Shown: positions 1 through 12,600, counted from the stretch's first letter. The stretch: 64,000 nucleotides of DNA from Edaphochlamys debaryana (GCA_016858145.1 JAEHOE010000101.1:186001-250000); one strand, 5' to 3'. Made by a program: numbers and translations. The notes: generated by a model not told the origin, from the letters alone.

Positions 1-699
1 GGGGACGCGGTCGCCGGCGCAGCTGCGCGGAGGCCCGACAGCGGCTGCGCGCGTTCCGAGACAAGCACAGCTCTCGGAGTGCGGCAGACGCCGTCCCGGA
101 GCCCGGCCTGGCATCTCGGCCGCTGGGATGAGGGGCCCATGATGGCTGCACACGGTTCTCCACCAAGCGCGGGTTCTACGGCCGCTTCCACATCGAGCAA
201 CGCGGACGGGGTGGGCCCCGATGGTGCGGTGTCAGCCACAGCCGGCGGCCATCCAATGCTTCGGCTTCTGCCGCAGCGCGTGGGCGCGGGCGGCGCTGCC
301 CCCGGACCCGTGATGCTGCGATGACGCTGGGACCGGCGCCTCGTGGGTCAGGCGGCGGCGCCGCAGGCAGCATGCGGCGGCTTCCACCGCAGCGCGCTGA
401 GGACTGGGCTCGAGCATTTCATGCAGCTGCGTTCGCAGAAGAAAGCGTCAGCCGCGGCGGCGGTGAGCCGTAAGCTGCTGTTTCAGCCCGCGGTCATCAG
501 CAGCCTGCCTCGGGGTGGACCAGTGGCAGTGCCGCCATCATCTTCAGCAGCAGCCCCCGCTCCTCCTTTTCCTATGGCCAGTACGGATTGTGGCTTATGG
601 CGGACTCCTCCTTGCCTTGGTACAGCCCGCCTTGAAGCCCGGGCCAACCGTGCCCGACCGCATCCCTCCCGGGCCCCCGCCGCTCTCCCCCCCCCGCAG
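1..699. other. Left edge, no exon resolved
   Basis: No exon of the L3 gene or of another family could be recognised here. The next exon begins inside a codon after a consensus acceptor ending at 699, so at least one upstream L3 exon must exist, either in this block or beyond the left edge. Bacterial-type L3 proteins carry over 100 residues before the segment seen downstream, and I could not find them in any frame. The open frames here are GC-driven and overlap on both strands. Confidence 0.5.
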
Positions 700-1574
700 G
701 CACCATCAAGCGGTGGCACCACAAGCGCGGTGCCATGACCCACGGTTCCAAGTCGCACCGCCAGCACGGCTCCATCGGTGCCGCCACCACCCCCTCGCGT
801 GTGCTGCCGGGCCTCAAGATGGCTGGCCAGGTGGGGCCTGGGGCCGGACCCCTTTTACGAGGGCAGAGTAGTAGGCGCAAAGGGCATTCGGCGAGGGCAC
901 GAGGGGCAACGGGCAGGATGCAGGATAGTTGAAATGCTGTACAGGGCGCTTGGGCCGGGCCGGACAGGGGCGAGCAGGGCCCGCTTGGTTTGTGCTCCTG
1001 CGGCGCGAGGATGTCAGCTTGTCCGCGCGAAGTGTACATTGATCGACCGCTTAACCAACACCTGCCGTATTTGCCGTACAGATGGGCAACATCCGCGCCA
1101 CCGTCAAGAACCAGGCGCTGCTCAAGGTGAGGGCAGCTTGCGTCTTCGTGGGGAGAGGGGCGGTGCCAGGAGCGGTATGGGACAGAGCTGAGGGGTGTTG
1201 CACGGCTCTCGGCGTGTCCTCGCTTTGCGCGAGGACTGACGGGCCGTCTGCAATGCGCGTACTGCGCTGACGGTTCCGCCCTTCCCTTGCGTTTCTCCCT
1301 CCAGGTTGACTCTGAGCGCCGCGCTCTGATCGTCAAGGGCTCCGTGCCCGGCAAGGTGGGTGGGGCGGATCTGCATTGCTTCTCTCGCTGCCGCGCGCAT
1401 AGGTTCAGGGGTTTGACCTTGAGCTTAAAGCCCCGCAGGCCCTCGCTGCCATCAGCCTCACTGTTACCTTCGCCGACCGCTGCCCCCAACCCACGCATCC
1501 CCCTTGCGCATCCCTCGCAGGTGGGCAACGTTGTGGAGGTGGTCCCCGCCAAGCTGGTCGGCGTCAACTGGTAA
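700..1574 (+). CDS. PRPL3: Plastid ribosomal protein L3 (uL3c), 3' exons
   Basis: C-terminal part of a bacterial-type large-subunit ribosomal protein L3. Exons are 700-830, 1082-1126, 1305-1355 and 1521-1574, ending in TAA; each intron is GT-AG and the frame runs through. The protein contains the family block [18 protein letters not shown], then [13 protein letters not shown], then VKGSVPGK, and it ends PAKLVGVNW. The Pro-Ala-Lys-(Ile/Leu)-Val-Gly-Val-Asn ending is how plant plastid L3 proteins finish, which favours a plastid over a mitochondrial assignment. Cytosolic L3 is too divergent to fit. L3 binds 23S rRNA early in 50S assembly near the peptidyl-transferase centre. The model is 5'-partial: exon 700 begins with two bases of a split codon, and the transit peptide and N-terminal half are not seen. 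Confidence 0.85.
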
Positions 1575-2800
1575 ACGTATTCGCCGGCATTGAAGCCAAG
1601 GAGGCCGGCTGGGCCGGTTCAGCCGGCCGTTGGCTGCCGGGTCATGCGGACTGCCTGCCAAAGCTGGCGCGCGCCCATGCTGGAGCTACGCGGAGGCTGC
1701 TGACGTCAGCTGCAGCGGCGCAGATGGATACGCCGGCGCGCCGAGGATCCAGCAGGAGCAGGGCAGGCGCCGTGTTGGGAGCGGTGTGTGCAAGGTTTGC
1801 AGCCGCGGGGTTGGTGCGGTGTGCGGAGGATTCTTGAGGCCCCCGGAAGCTGGCGCGGAGGCAGAGGCAGTGCCTGTCTGGGGCAAGGGGCCTTGGAGGA
1901 GCGTCACTGCAGGGCTGGTGTGGGGGAAGGAGGGGTTTGAGGGAGCATTGGAAGGGCCTCTGGAGGCGAGGTTGACGTATGCGGATCTAAGGGAGAGGAT
2001 GAGGTCGAAGCAAGGAGGAGCATGAGCCGCACGTGTGGCCGTTGGAAAGCGCGGATTCGCCGGGCGCGCGCTGCGGATTTTGTGGTCCCACCGCGGCTGC
2101 GCGCAGACGTGATCTGGGCGCACCTCTGGCTGCTGTGGGTGGGCTGTAACACGTCACGTGCACTCCCGCCCGCCCCCGCACCGTGATTTCAATTCGGAAG
2201 GGTGGCGACGGACGCAGGCAGACGCTGTCCGTACTAGGAAGGCGTATCAGACCAGGGCAGCGCGCATATCCTTGCGTGCGCGGGTCCTTACCACACGAGC
2301 CACGACCCCACGCCACGACTCTGTTCGAAGCTTTCCCTGGGCCAGGCAAGAGCGGCTGTCCAAACTCATGCCTCCACCTGACCCTGTCGTTCGGGGAAGA
2401 GGCATGGGGGCCCCCTCCACCTCCGCCCGCAGGTGCGGCCCCGCCCGCGCCCCCGCCAATCGCGCACGAGAGCGCGCTTCAGAGCCGCCGGCCGCGCCAG
2501 GAGACGGATGTTGCATGCGCGTTCGCCCGAGGACCGTATTGGGGGAGCGGGACAGAACAAGGTCGCGGCCCGGCGCGGCGGAGAAAGCGCCATGCCTGCA
2601 TTGGCCGCTTGCTTCGAAGAGCTCGGTGACGCCCGTATGATCATTAGCGTGTTGCTTGGCGCCCGCCCGCCGGGGGACGTCCCTCGGTTCGATCAAGGCC
2701 CTGCCGCGTCGCGAAAAACCGTAATGCAACACAGGTACCTGCAGCGAAACAAAGCAAATTACAAGCTACGGCAATAGCGATGCACTCGAGCGAGAACTGA
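1575..2800 (+). other. L3 3' UTR, then spacer and upstream region of the opsin-cyclase gene
   Basis: No gene is recognised. The first ~570 bases after the L3 stop probably form its 3' UTR, because the first TGTAA lies at 2145-2149. The remainder should contain promoter sequence of the opsin-cyclase gene. The open frames on both strands (for example on the minus strand around 2250-2730) lack family features or splice support. Confidence 0.5.
2145..2149 (+). terminator. Candidate poly(A) signal TGTAA for the L3 gene
   Basis: TGTAA is the established polyadenylation signal of Chlamydomonas and its relatives. This copy is about 570 bases after the L3 stop and is the first on the plus strand. Confidence 0.6.
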
Positions 2801-2816
2801 GCTGCTTATAAGCAGC
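2801..2816 (+). promoter_or_regulatory. 16-bp palindrome with a TATA-like core upstream of the opsin-cyclase start
   Basis: GCTGCTTATAAGCAGC is a perfect 16-bp palindrome with TTATAA at its centre, ending five bases before the first in-frame ATG at 2822. If the core acts as a TATA box, transcription would start about 25-30 bases downstream, past that ATG. Translation would then begin at the next in-frame ATG, 2867 (residue 16 of the long model). Confidence 0.4.
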
Positions 2817-2821
2817 GAGCC

Positions 2822-5800
2822 ATGCCAGCCGAGCCTTCGCGAACGCGCTCGGATTCGGGCGAAGTCATGCCCAAGCTGGGTGGAGCAAACCATGGCCACG
2901 GCACGGGAGCTCTCGGCGGCACACATTCGGCAGCGCCCGGGGGTGTGCACTCCGCTCCAAGCCAGCACACATCCATTGGTCCGCCGGTGCCAGCTGCGAC
3001 AATTGCAGCAAATGCTCCCGCGGAGCACCTCCGAGAGGCGTGGAACACGTTGTGCTTGCTCTGCTCCTGCGCCTCGGTCTGGCTGGTGTGCTCCTATGTG
3101 GACGCTACGTACACACCGCGCGACGCCAACTACATCCCGAGCAGGCAAGGCTGCGCGGCGGTTTGCAGAATTGCTGAGTAAAATTACGCCCGTGCAGCCG
3201 TCCTGACGTGGTTTCGCCACCCCACTTTGCAGAGGCCTCATCATATCCTACCAGTGAGTCACGGGCCGGGCTCAGAGGGACGCGGGGGATTTTGCAGGCG
3301 CTCAGGGAATCCATGTCTCAGCGCCGTCTCAGTGTCTCGTCCGAGAGCTTTCCGTAAGGGCGCACAGGGGCCCCTCGAACGACAGGCCAGGCAGAGGGGG
3401 CCGGCCGGGGGCCATGGTCGGGGGTATGGGAGCTGGGTTTGGGCGTGGGGGGCCCCGCGCAGTCAGTCGGCCGCCGGCACCTGCCGCGGGCGGGGGCATA
3501 GTCGTGCGTGGGACCGCGTGCCTTAAAAACACGGGGCTTCGCATGGCCTCGGGTCCTGGCTAGCGAGAATGAGGGGCACGGGGCGCAGTGCATGGGCCTG
3601 TGAGCAGCAGGTCGGGGACCGAACGCATGTGCGGATTGCTGGACTGGGGACACAATTGGCCAAGCAGCGCCGATACTGCCCCAGGCCTAGCCTTGGCGCT
3701 GGCACCTCAGTGCCCTCATCGTTCGCGCGATGGGAAGGCGGGGGCGAGGGGCGGGAGTGGGACGAGGGGGCCTGCTTGCACCCCAAGCTTCGTTGCTAGC
3801 GGGGCGTGGTTGCAAGGGCAACGCTGAAGGCCCCAGGAGCTGTCACCAGGCGCCCGCTGATTCAGCGTTCAGCGTGCCGCGTGCTCGGGTTTCAACCCGA
3901 CCTGGCGTTCTGCCGAGCTAAGGCTTGCCTGGCTTACACGAGCTGCCCTTCCCACGCCTGCTCCCCACCCCCACTTCACCCCCCCAGGTGGTGCATGGTC
4001 GGGTACGCCTCGAACCTCATCCTCACGCTGATGAAGTGAGTCACTGCCGTACGGTCATCTCTGCCGTACGGATGAGTCATGCGCGCGTACGGTCCCTGAT
4101 GCGGCCTCGCCTGCTAGACCCCCGCCGTTACCTACCGCTCAAGACCCTTTCAACTTCCCCGTTCCAACCTGAAAGGGTGATCTTCGAAACCAACCGCTCC
4201 AAGCTCAAGCTGCACATGGTGTCGTGCTACATCAACATCCTGGCGGGTGGGCAGCAGGCGGGCGGTTAGGGGGCGGGCGGGTTTACCCGGACCAGGGAGG
4301 GGTAGAGAGCGTGTGTGTGCCGTGCGGAGCTGTGCGCCGATGAGGACCGGCAGCAACCTTGCCCAAGTGTACCGCCTCCCTCACCATCCTCACCTGTTCA
4401 CCCTCCGTCTCCCTTCCCCTTCCCCCCCTCCACCCCCCCGCAGCCACCAGCTACTGTATGCTCTGGACCGGGTTCTCCCCCATCGTACCGGACGTGGAGT
4501 CGTGCCTGTGAGGGGGGAGGAAGGGGGAAAGGCGGAGGGGGATCAGGGGTTGGGGGGGAGGTGTAGGGGCGCGGGGGAGGGGGCGGTATTGGACGGGTCT
4601 TGAGCAAATTGAAGCAGAGACTCAGCAGAGGTGGGGGCGGAGGTGGAGTGCGCACGTCAGGCTTCTGGCGTAGGCACGTGGATGGCTTAGCAGACCTGGT
4701 GGCCCCGGCTCCCCGTTGGTATGGCGCGGCAGCACAGCACGCTGAGGCCAGACCCTGTGGTCCCCGCCCCCCGCCGCCTCCCCCCCCCCCAGGTACATCC
4801 CTCAGCGCTGGCTGCTCTACTGCTTCACCGCCCCCGCCATCATCTACATCCTGTGCCAGGTGCGAGGGGGGGGGGTAGCGGGGGCAAGGGGCAGGGGGCA
4901 AGGGGGAGCGGGACGGGGGCAGGCGGGTGGCGCGCGTAAGGGCCTGACGGCGCCAGACCATGTGCCCGCGCCCGCGCATTCGTTCGCCATGGCATGCAAA
5001 CCCCCACGCAACCTAAAGGTAGAGAAGATCCTTTGCCCCCCACCCCACCCCCCAGATCTCGGACTACACCACCCGCATGCGCGTGTGGGTCATCATGCTC
5101 AACGTGAGGGGGGAGGGGAGAAGAAAGGGGGGGAGGAGGGGAAGGAAGGAAGAGGGGGAAAGGTAAGGAGGAGGAGGACATCGTAGAGGGGGGTAAGGAG
5201 GAGGGAGGGAAAGGAAAGGGGGAGGAGGGAGGGGGGAACAGGCGTGTCTGGTCCAGAGGGGGCAGAGAGCGGTCAGGGGCACGGGCGCGGGTGCAGAAGG
5301 GCTTCGGACACAACAGGCTCCCCCCCCTCCCTCCCCCCCCCCATCCCCCTGACAGGTCTTCATGCTGGCCGCGGGGGGGCTGGGCACGGTGCCCTGGATC
5401 TCATGGACCCACAAGGGTGGGGGGGGGAGGGGGAGAGGGGGGACGGGGGAGGGGACAGGGGGCAGGGGACTAGAGGGCAAAGGGGGGGGGCGCAGTGATG
5501 AGCATGTTTGAGCAGCAGGAGCCGCGGGGGGGTGGGCGGTTGGATGGCAGAGTAGGGCAGGCCGCCCTGGGCAGGCAAGGCTGCCGCCCCCTACTCCCCT
5601 TCCCGCGCTTCCCCCTACCCCCCGGAAAGCTGACCTTGCGCCCTCCTGTGCCGTGCCGGGTCGTACCCCCCTCCGCCGTACTGCCGTACGCGCAGTTTTC
5701 TGGTACGTCATGTCGTGCGTGCCGTTCCCGTCCATCCTGGTGCACATGTGGCGCATGGTCAGCAGCGCGGTGGACGAGACCATGGACCCCGTGTCCAAGC

Positions 5801-6618
5801 GGGCCATCAAGTTCATCCGCCTCTTCTCGATCGTGAGGGGGCTTTCTTGGGGGCCTTGGGGGGGTGGGGGTAGGAAACGGGGAGGGAAGACGAAGAGGGG
5901 AAGGGAAAGGGTGGGTGGGTGGGTGGGTGAGATTTGGAAGGGAGGGTAAAATGTGGGGGCGATAAAAGGTTTAGGGTTTCATCCGATCATCACCACCACC
6001 TACGCCACCGCCCCCAACCAGCAGCCCGCTGGCACCTCGCTGCCCCTGTCCCCGTATCGCCCCCACGCACTCGTTCAACTTCCCCCCTCCCTTCCTTCGC
6101 CCCCCCCCCAGACCACGTGGAACCTGTTCCCCTTTGTCTATTTTGCGGCCATCGATGGGGCGCTGTCGCTGGAGATCTCGGAGCCGCTGTGGGCGGCGCT
6201 GGACTGGCTGACTAAGATGGTGTACAGGTGGGCGCCTGACTAAGACTTCGCTGCTGACTAAGGCGGCTGCCTAAGGCGCGGCTGGGATTAGTCATGGACA
6301 CCGGGAACTCGCCGGTCGCATGCTCGCCTGGTCTAGACTCGCCCTCTGCTGCGCAGATGCCCGTTTCTCACCCCAACCACTCACCCCCGCCGATCCGGCG
6401 ATCCCACTAACAACTAGACGCTCTCCCGCTTATCAGATTCAAACACCCCCGCCGACCCCCTCCCCTTCTCCCCTTCTTCCGGAATCCCCCCCATTCCCCC
6501 CCCCCCCAGCTCGAGCCTGATGGAGGCCAACTTCTTTACCATTGCGCAGCGCCGCGAGTTCGCAGTGCGGGCCATCGAGGAGGCCAACCGCCTGGCGACC
6601 ATACAGCAGCTGTCGACG
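2822..6618 (+). other. Opsin (microbial-type rhodopsin) domain, exons 1-11
   Basis: Exons: 2822-3144, 3233-3253, 3988-4035, 4176-4246, 4444-4507, 4793-4859, 5056-5103, 5356-5416, 5696-5832, 6112-6227, 6510-6618. Seven hydrophobic stretches follow a polar N-terminus of about 75 residues. Helix C holds [10 protein letters not shown] (181-190). Aligned by eye to bacteriorhodopsin, R181 matches Arg82, T188 matches Thr89 and P190 matches Pro91, but Asp85 is replaced by L184. Helix F holds [10 protein letters not shown], where W283 and P287 match Trp182 and Pro186 of the retinal pocket. Helix G reads [12 protein letters not shown], giving D311 (Asp212 position) and K315, the expected retinal Schiff-base lysine. 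Exon 11 leads as a helix into the kinase. A bound retinal is inferred from K315 and the pocket residues. Confidence 0.85.
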
Positions 6619-9600
6619 GTGGGGGGGGGGGGTTCGAGCGGGATGCGGTAAGGCGGCGGCCGGCGATCCCGATGCGCGCCAAGGTCCGGGGTGGGGGCTT
6701 GTGGTTGGGTTTTGGGGTGGCTGGGGGACTGGGTTTAGCGGGGGCGAGGAAGTGCTGATCCCGCTCTCCCCCACCCCCCCCCACCCCACCCCACCCCCAG
6801 GCCATTGAGCGCAAGGACGACTTCTTGTCGGCCATGTCCCACGAACTGCGCACCCCCCTCAACGGCATCATCGGGCTCAGGTGGGGCACCGGGGCAGGGG
6901 GTGGGGGGTGGGGGGTGGGGCCTCGGGGCGGGGCTCGGGGGTGGGCGGTCGAGGCCGGGGTTTGCGAAGGCCACCATGCTCCTGCTTATCTTCTCCCTCC
7001 CCCTCTCACCTCCCCCCCTCCTCCCCTCTCACCTCCCCCCCTCCCCCCCTCTTGCCTCTACCCCCCCCCCCCCCAGTGAGTCCCTCATGGCCGGCGCCTG
7101 CGGGCAGCTGCCCGACAAGGCGCTCAAGACCGTGTCCACCGTCAAGCTCAGCGGCAAGCGCCTGCTGCAGCTCATCAACGACATCCTGGACGCCGCCAAG
7201 ATGAAGCAGGGGACGCTGGTGATCAAGCACGAGAAGGTGCGGAGAGGCTGCGGGGAAGATAAGGAGGCTGCTGGGTCCCTGGGCCCGATCCCGCTCCGCT
7301 CAAGCACTTTCCCGTGCCCTCCTCCCAACCGTGAAACCTGTGCAACTCGCAGCTCTCTGCCCTACTTTCCCCCCCTCCCCTCCCATCTCTCTTCACCCTT
7401 CCCCCCTTGTCGTCTCTCCCCCTCCCCCCCCCCAGGTGGACATCAAGCGCCTGGTCACCGACGTGCTGGACCTGTCCCTGCCCCTGGTGCGCAAGGGCGT
7501 CAAGCTGGTCAACAACGTGGGCAACGTGCCCAAGATCGTGGGCGACAACGGCCGCATCGTGCAGGTGAGGGATCAATTGCCGTACAAGCGCCGTACGGTG
7601 CGCATCATGCGTCGGGCGGCTCGCACGGTGTGCTGCTGGGCAGGGCTAATCAAGTGCGTGGCCGATGCCAAAGCGAGGCTTTGGACGCGGTTACCTACGC
7701 GACCTGCCTTTTTCTTGCTCTTTCTCGCATGCCTCGCCCCTGTCAACCCCGCTCCCGCCCCCGTCACCTCCGCTAGATCCAACTCCTGCTCGGCATTCCT
7801 CCGATGAAAGGATGTATTCTGCTTCCCCCTTCAACCCCCCCCTTCCCCGCTAGATCCTGTACAACCTTGTGGGCAACAGCGCCAAGTTCACGCGGCAGGG
7901 CATCATCAGCATCACGGCCGGGGTGTCGGAGGACAACAGCAAGGTGGGGGGGGAGGCGGAGGGCGGTTCCGGGGTGTGTATGTGTATGGGCCCGGCACGG
8001 CGCGGCACGGCGCAGCACGTGGCACGTAGCACAGCATCATCGGGACTGCGCCTCACACAACTCTCCGTCCATTGCTTCCGGTTTCCTCGTTTCCTAACAC
8101 ATCTCATCACCATCGCGTTTGACGATGTGCGCGCACCCCTCTTGCTACCCCCGCAACTGCCAGGTCTACGTGACGGTCTCAGACACGGGTGTGGGCATCC
8201 CCAAGGAGAAGGTCGCCAAGATCTTCGGAGCCTTCGAGCAGGTGGGTCCTGTGAGGGGAGGGCCTCCTGGGGGTAGGACGGGGCAGGGGCGGAGCAGCGT
8301 GGGGCGCACGTTCTTCCCTCGCCGCATCGCGCTCGCTCCCCGAGCAATTCAGCGGTTCAGGCCCAAGCACCCACCACCACCACACGGCGTGCCAAAACAC
8401 ACCCGCTCCCCCCGCCCCCCCCCTCCCGCCCCCCGCCCCCCCCAGGCCGACATGAGCACCACCCGGCGCTACGGCGGCACGGGCCTGGGGCTGCACCTGG
8501 TCAAGGAGCTGGTCAAGGCGCACTGCGGGGACATCACGGTGGAGAGCGAGGTGGGGCCCGGGGGGGGGCGGGGCTGCGGGGCGTGTGTTTTGACACGCCA
8601 TACGGCGGCACGCGACACGGCGGAGCATGGTGGGTATAGCCGGGGTCGTTGCCCCCTCAGCCACACGGCTAGGCCGGGCCGGCCGACTCCCGAGCTGCGG
8701 AGTGGCGGGTGTTTATGACTTGATGTGTCATGTCACGCCGTACGGCGTCACGTAGAATGTGGTCCGCTGTCCTGAACCCCGTCCTCAACCCCTCTTCCTC
8801 CCCCCCTGACAGGTGGGCGTGGGCTCCTCCTTCACCGTGTGGCTCCCCATCAGCCAGGACGGGGCGGTGACGAGCATCGAGGAGGCGGAGGCCAAGGAGG
8901 CATACTCCCTGTGAGGGGGGAGGATGGGGGGATGGAGGGACCTGTGAGGCGGGGGAGGGGGGTGTATTTTGTGGCATGCGGGAGAGCAAGGAGAAGGAGG
9001 AGTGGCAGCCAGCGAGCACGATGCGCACCGATGTACAGAGGGGGGGGAGGGGGCAAGGGTGACCTGAAAGGCACAGGGAGGGGGCGGATCTGACGGCTGC
9101 ATGACGGGCGGCAACTAGCAGTGGGGCCTCCTCCCCAACCTCCACCACTACTGCTATGATGCAACCCTGGTGTGCTGCCCTCCCCCCGTCCCCGCAACCC
9201 CCCGTCCCCCGTCCCCCAAAACCCCCAGGTCCCTGAATGAACCCCTCCGCCGCATCAGCGAAGACTCAGAGAACGAGTTTGGCGGCGGCGGCGCCGCCGA
9301 CGGCGGCGCCTACTCGGCGTCCGTACGGCGCGCCCGCCTGGCGGCGGTGGCGGCGCACCGGCGGAGCCGTACCAGCCGCGCTTCGCCCGGCCGTAGCTCG
9401 GATGAGTCAGACGGCGGCGCTGGCGGCAGTGTCGCAGTGGCAATGGGCGCACGTGGGTCGACCAGCGCGGAGGATACGGATGGCGGCGCCGCCGGCCGAG
9501 ATCGTGATCTCGGAGATCGCGGCGGCGGCGGCGGCGGCGACAGTGGCGGCGGCGGCGGCGCGGCGGCCGTTGCCAACAGCGGGAACCTGGAGGACCTGCT

Positions 9601-12600
9601 CGACGGCGAGGGCGCGGTGACTAATGATTCCGGTACGGGAGATTCGTTCCTGGGTACGAAACGCCCCGGCAGCGCGAGATCGCGGGCGGCGGCGGCGGCG
9701 CGGCGGCGCGGCCGCGGCTCGGGCCTGGGCCCCAACGGCGGCGGCGCTGACGGCGGCGGCGGCGACAGCGGCGAGAGCGGCAGCGGCCGTCAGCGATTCA
9801 ACACGTCCAAGGAGAACCTGCTGACTGTGTCAAAGAGCGGCTTTAAGGTCATGAAGCCCTTCTACAGGTGGGTGAGGGCCGCGTGCCGATGTAAGCCTCA
9901 GGTGCAGATGCTAGTGCGGGAGCTATTGCGGCAGGACTAGAGAAGCGCGCAACGCGCATTCGTTACGTAACGAGACGGGGCAATTAGCGAGACCCTGGGC
10001 CCTGGACCCTGTGTTGGTCGGGCGATGCTGCTGGGGTGGGCCGGCAGGCATGCCCGCAATGCGCAGCGGGCTGGGCTGAGGTGTGCGGTCCCAAACCTCA
10101 TCGCCCCCCCACCGCATTGAGCTCTTCCTGTCGAGCCCTAGTGTGACCGCTCCGTCTTCTCCGTCCCTTTCGCCGCAGGGAGCGCTTCGGTGGCTGCATG
10201 GTCCTGTCGGTGGACGACGACCCAATCAACCAGGTGGGGTGGGAGGGGTGGGTGGGGCGGGGAGGGGTCCCTCGCGGGGTGGTGGTGGCGGGGTCCAGGG
10301 GGTGGGGTGGGGTGGGTGGGGCGGGAGGGGTCCAGGTTGCTCTCTTCCTCACATGCCCTTCGTCCCCTTTCGCCCTCTCCACTTCCCCTCAATCTCCCCT
10401 CCTCCCCCTCCCCTCCCCCAGATGGTGGTTGAGAACCTGCTGGCCCCTGAGGGGTACAAGGTGGAGCAGGTGAGGGGAGGGGTGGGGTGGGGGTGCGGGT
10501 GGGGGTGGGAGGTCAGGGGAATGCGGGGTGGTGTGTGGCAGTGAGAGGTGGAAGGCCCAAGCAAGCGAACAGGGCTGCGACAGAAGGCCCTGGATTGGAG
10601 GCGTCTGGACGAAGGCACTCCTACTCCGTCACAAGCTCCCCCCCAATTCCCTCTTCCTCCCCCCACCCCCTGACAGGCTATGTCTGGCTCCGAAGCCCTG
10701 GACTTCCTCAAGCGCACCGCCTCCCTGCCCGACGTGATCCTGCTCGACATCATGATGCCCGACATGAGCGGATACGAGGTGCGTACGGCACCATGATCTG
10801 GTCGTACACTTGTACGGCAGCTGCGGCCCCGCGTGGATCTGGAACCTCAGCATTGGCAGACCGGAGCAGCCTATGCCGGCGCAAGGGTGGTGTTTCTTTT
10901 CCCGCCTACTCTTTCTTCCCCTTTTCGCCATCCTGGCCTGCCGCCTTCGACTCTGTCTCTCTGTGTCTTCTTACCCCTGCCGTACGGTACGTCATCTCGT
11001 CCCGCAGGTCTGTCAGGAGATCCGCCGCCGCTACTCGGCTGTGTCCATCCCCATCATCATGGTGTCGGCCAAGGGCCACCCGGAGCACGTGATGAAGGGC
11101 CTCGAGGTGAGTCACCCTTTTGGGTGGGCGGTCAAGGGGACGGCGATAGGGGAAGAGCGGTGAGGGGAAGGGGTAGGAGTACTTACAAGAGAAGGAAGGG
11201 CCTCGAGTTGGGCCTGGGCTGCGTTGGAAGCTATTCGCGTAAGCCGAATGAGCCTGTGTTTACGGCCTCTGCGGGGTTTGGGGCGGTAAGGGGAAGGGCG
11301 GTAGGGGGAGCGCAAAAGGCGGTGTAAGGGCAAGGGCGAGGTTGGCGGCTCCATGCCGCCCTGCGCTTACGTTCACGCTTCCCCGCCCCGCCCCCTCAGG
11401 CCGGCAGTGTGGATTACGTGAAGAAGCCCTTCCACCGCCAGGAGCTGCTGTCGCGCATCCGGGCCCAGGTGGGTCCATGCGGACCCAGGCGGTCGGGCCC
11501 AGGCGGGCCCAGCGCAGGCCCGCGGGAGTGGAAGTGCTCGGGGTGTCTCTTTGGATGATGCAGCACGCTCGCCGATCTCTCAGATCTCGCGGTCCCCCTT
11601 CGCCCCCTCCTGTCAGGTCCGCAACCGCGAGATCTTCGAGGCCGAGATGGAGAGCCGTAAGGTACGGCACAGATCCGGACTCAGATTGTGCTCTTCGCAC
11701 TCCGTCTGCAGCCCGCAGCCCCCATTCCGCTCTCTCCCCCCCCCTGCGCACTGCACTCTCCCTCACCTCCGCCCCTTCCCCTCCTCTCCCCCCCTCCTCT
11801 CCCCCCTGTCAGGTCACCGAGATGCTCAAGCGGATCCTGCCTCTGTCTGTCGTACAGCGCCTGCAGCAGGGGCAGTCCATGATCGCAGATGCGCACGATG
11901 AGGTGTCGGTGCTGTTCGCGGTAGGGGGGAGGGGTGGAGGGAGGAGAAGGGAGGGGGGAGAAGGGAGGGAGGAGAAAGGAGGGAGGAGAAGAAGGGGAGG
12001 AGTGGGCGGGAAAGGGACCGGGCAAGGGGCGGTACGGGGACATGGGTACACAGGAGGGAGCTGTTGAACTGGAAACGGGAAGGGGCAGGGGCACACAGGA
12101 GTGAGCTGGAGAACAGGAAATCAAAGTGTAGATCGAGGCGAGGGTCCCTTCGCACCCCTTCGCCCTGCCCTCAGCCTCCACCCCCAACCCCCGCCCCTCC
12201 CCCTGTCAGGACGTGGCCGGCTGGCTGTCCACCCAGTCCCTGTCCTCACGCAACACGTCTGACGTCATCACGGTGACTAAGGGGTGGAGGGGCTTGGGCC
12301 GCTGATTAGAGATCTGGGATCTGGGACCCTTGACTTGTCTGCGGGCTTGGGGGAGGCAACCGCCCTCAACGAACCAACTACCGCACTAACGGCCAACCGC
12401 CAACCGCAGGTCCTCAACGAGATGTACTCGGCGTTCGAGAAGCTGCTTCTCAAGTACCAGGTGTTCAGGTGCGTGACTAAGAGGGGGGGGCGGAGGGGGA
12501 GGTGTGAGGACGGGGCCGTAGGAGTGACGAATGATGCGGAGCGCAATGAACGTCACTGTCCCCACACGTAACACCACTTCCCTGAGAGGGGGAGGAGGGG

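Noticed and set aside
700..1574. Mitochondrial L3 as an alternative to plastid L3
   Set aside because: The closing PAKLVGVNW and the [11 protein letters not shown] block fit plastid-type L3 better, although only the C-terminal half could be judged.
5911..5929. GGGT microsatellite
   Set aside because: A short simple repeat inside a G-rich intron, not worth separate annotation.
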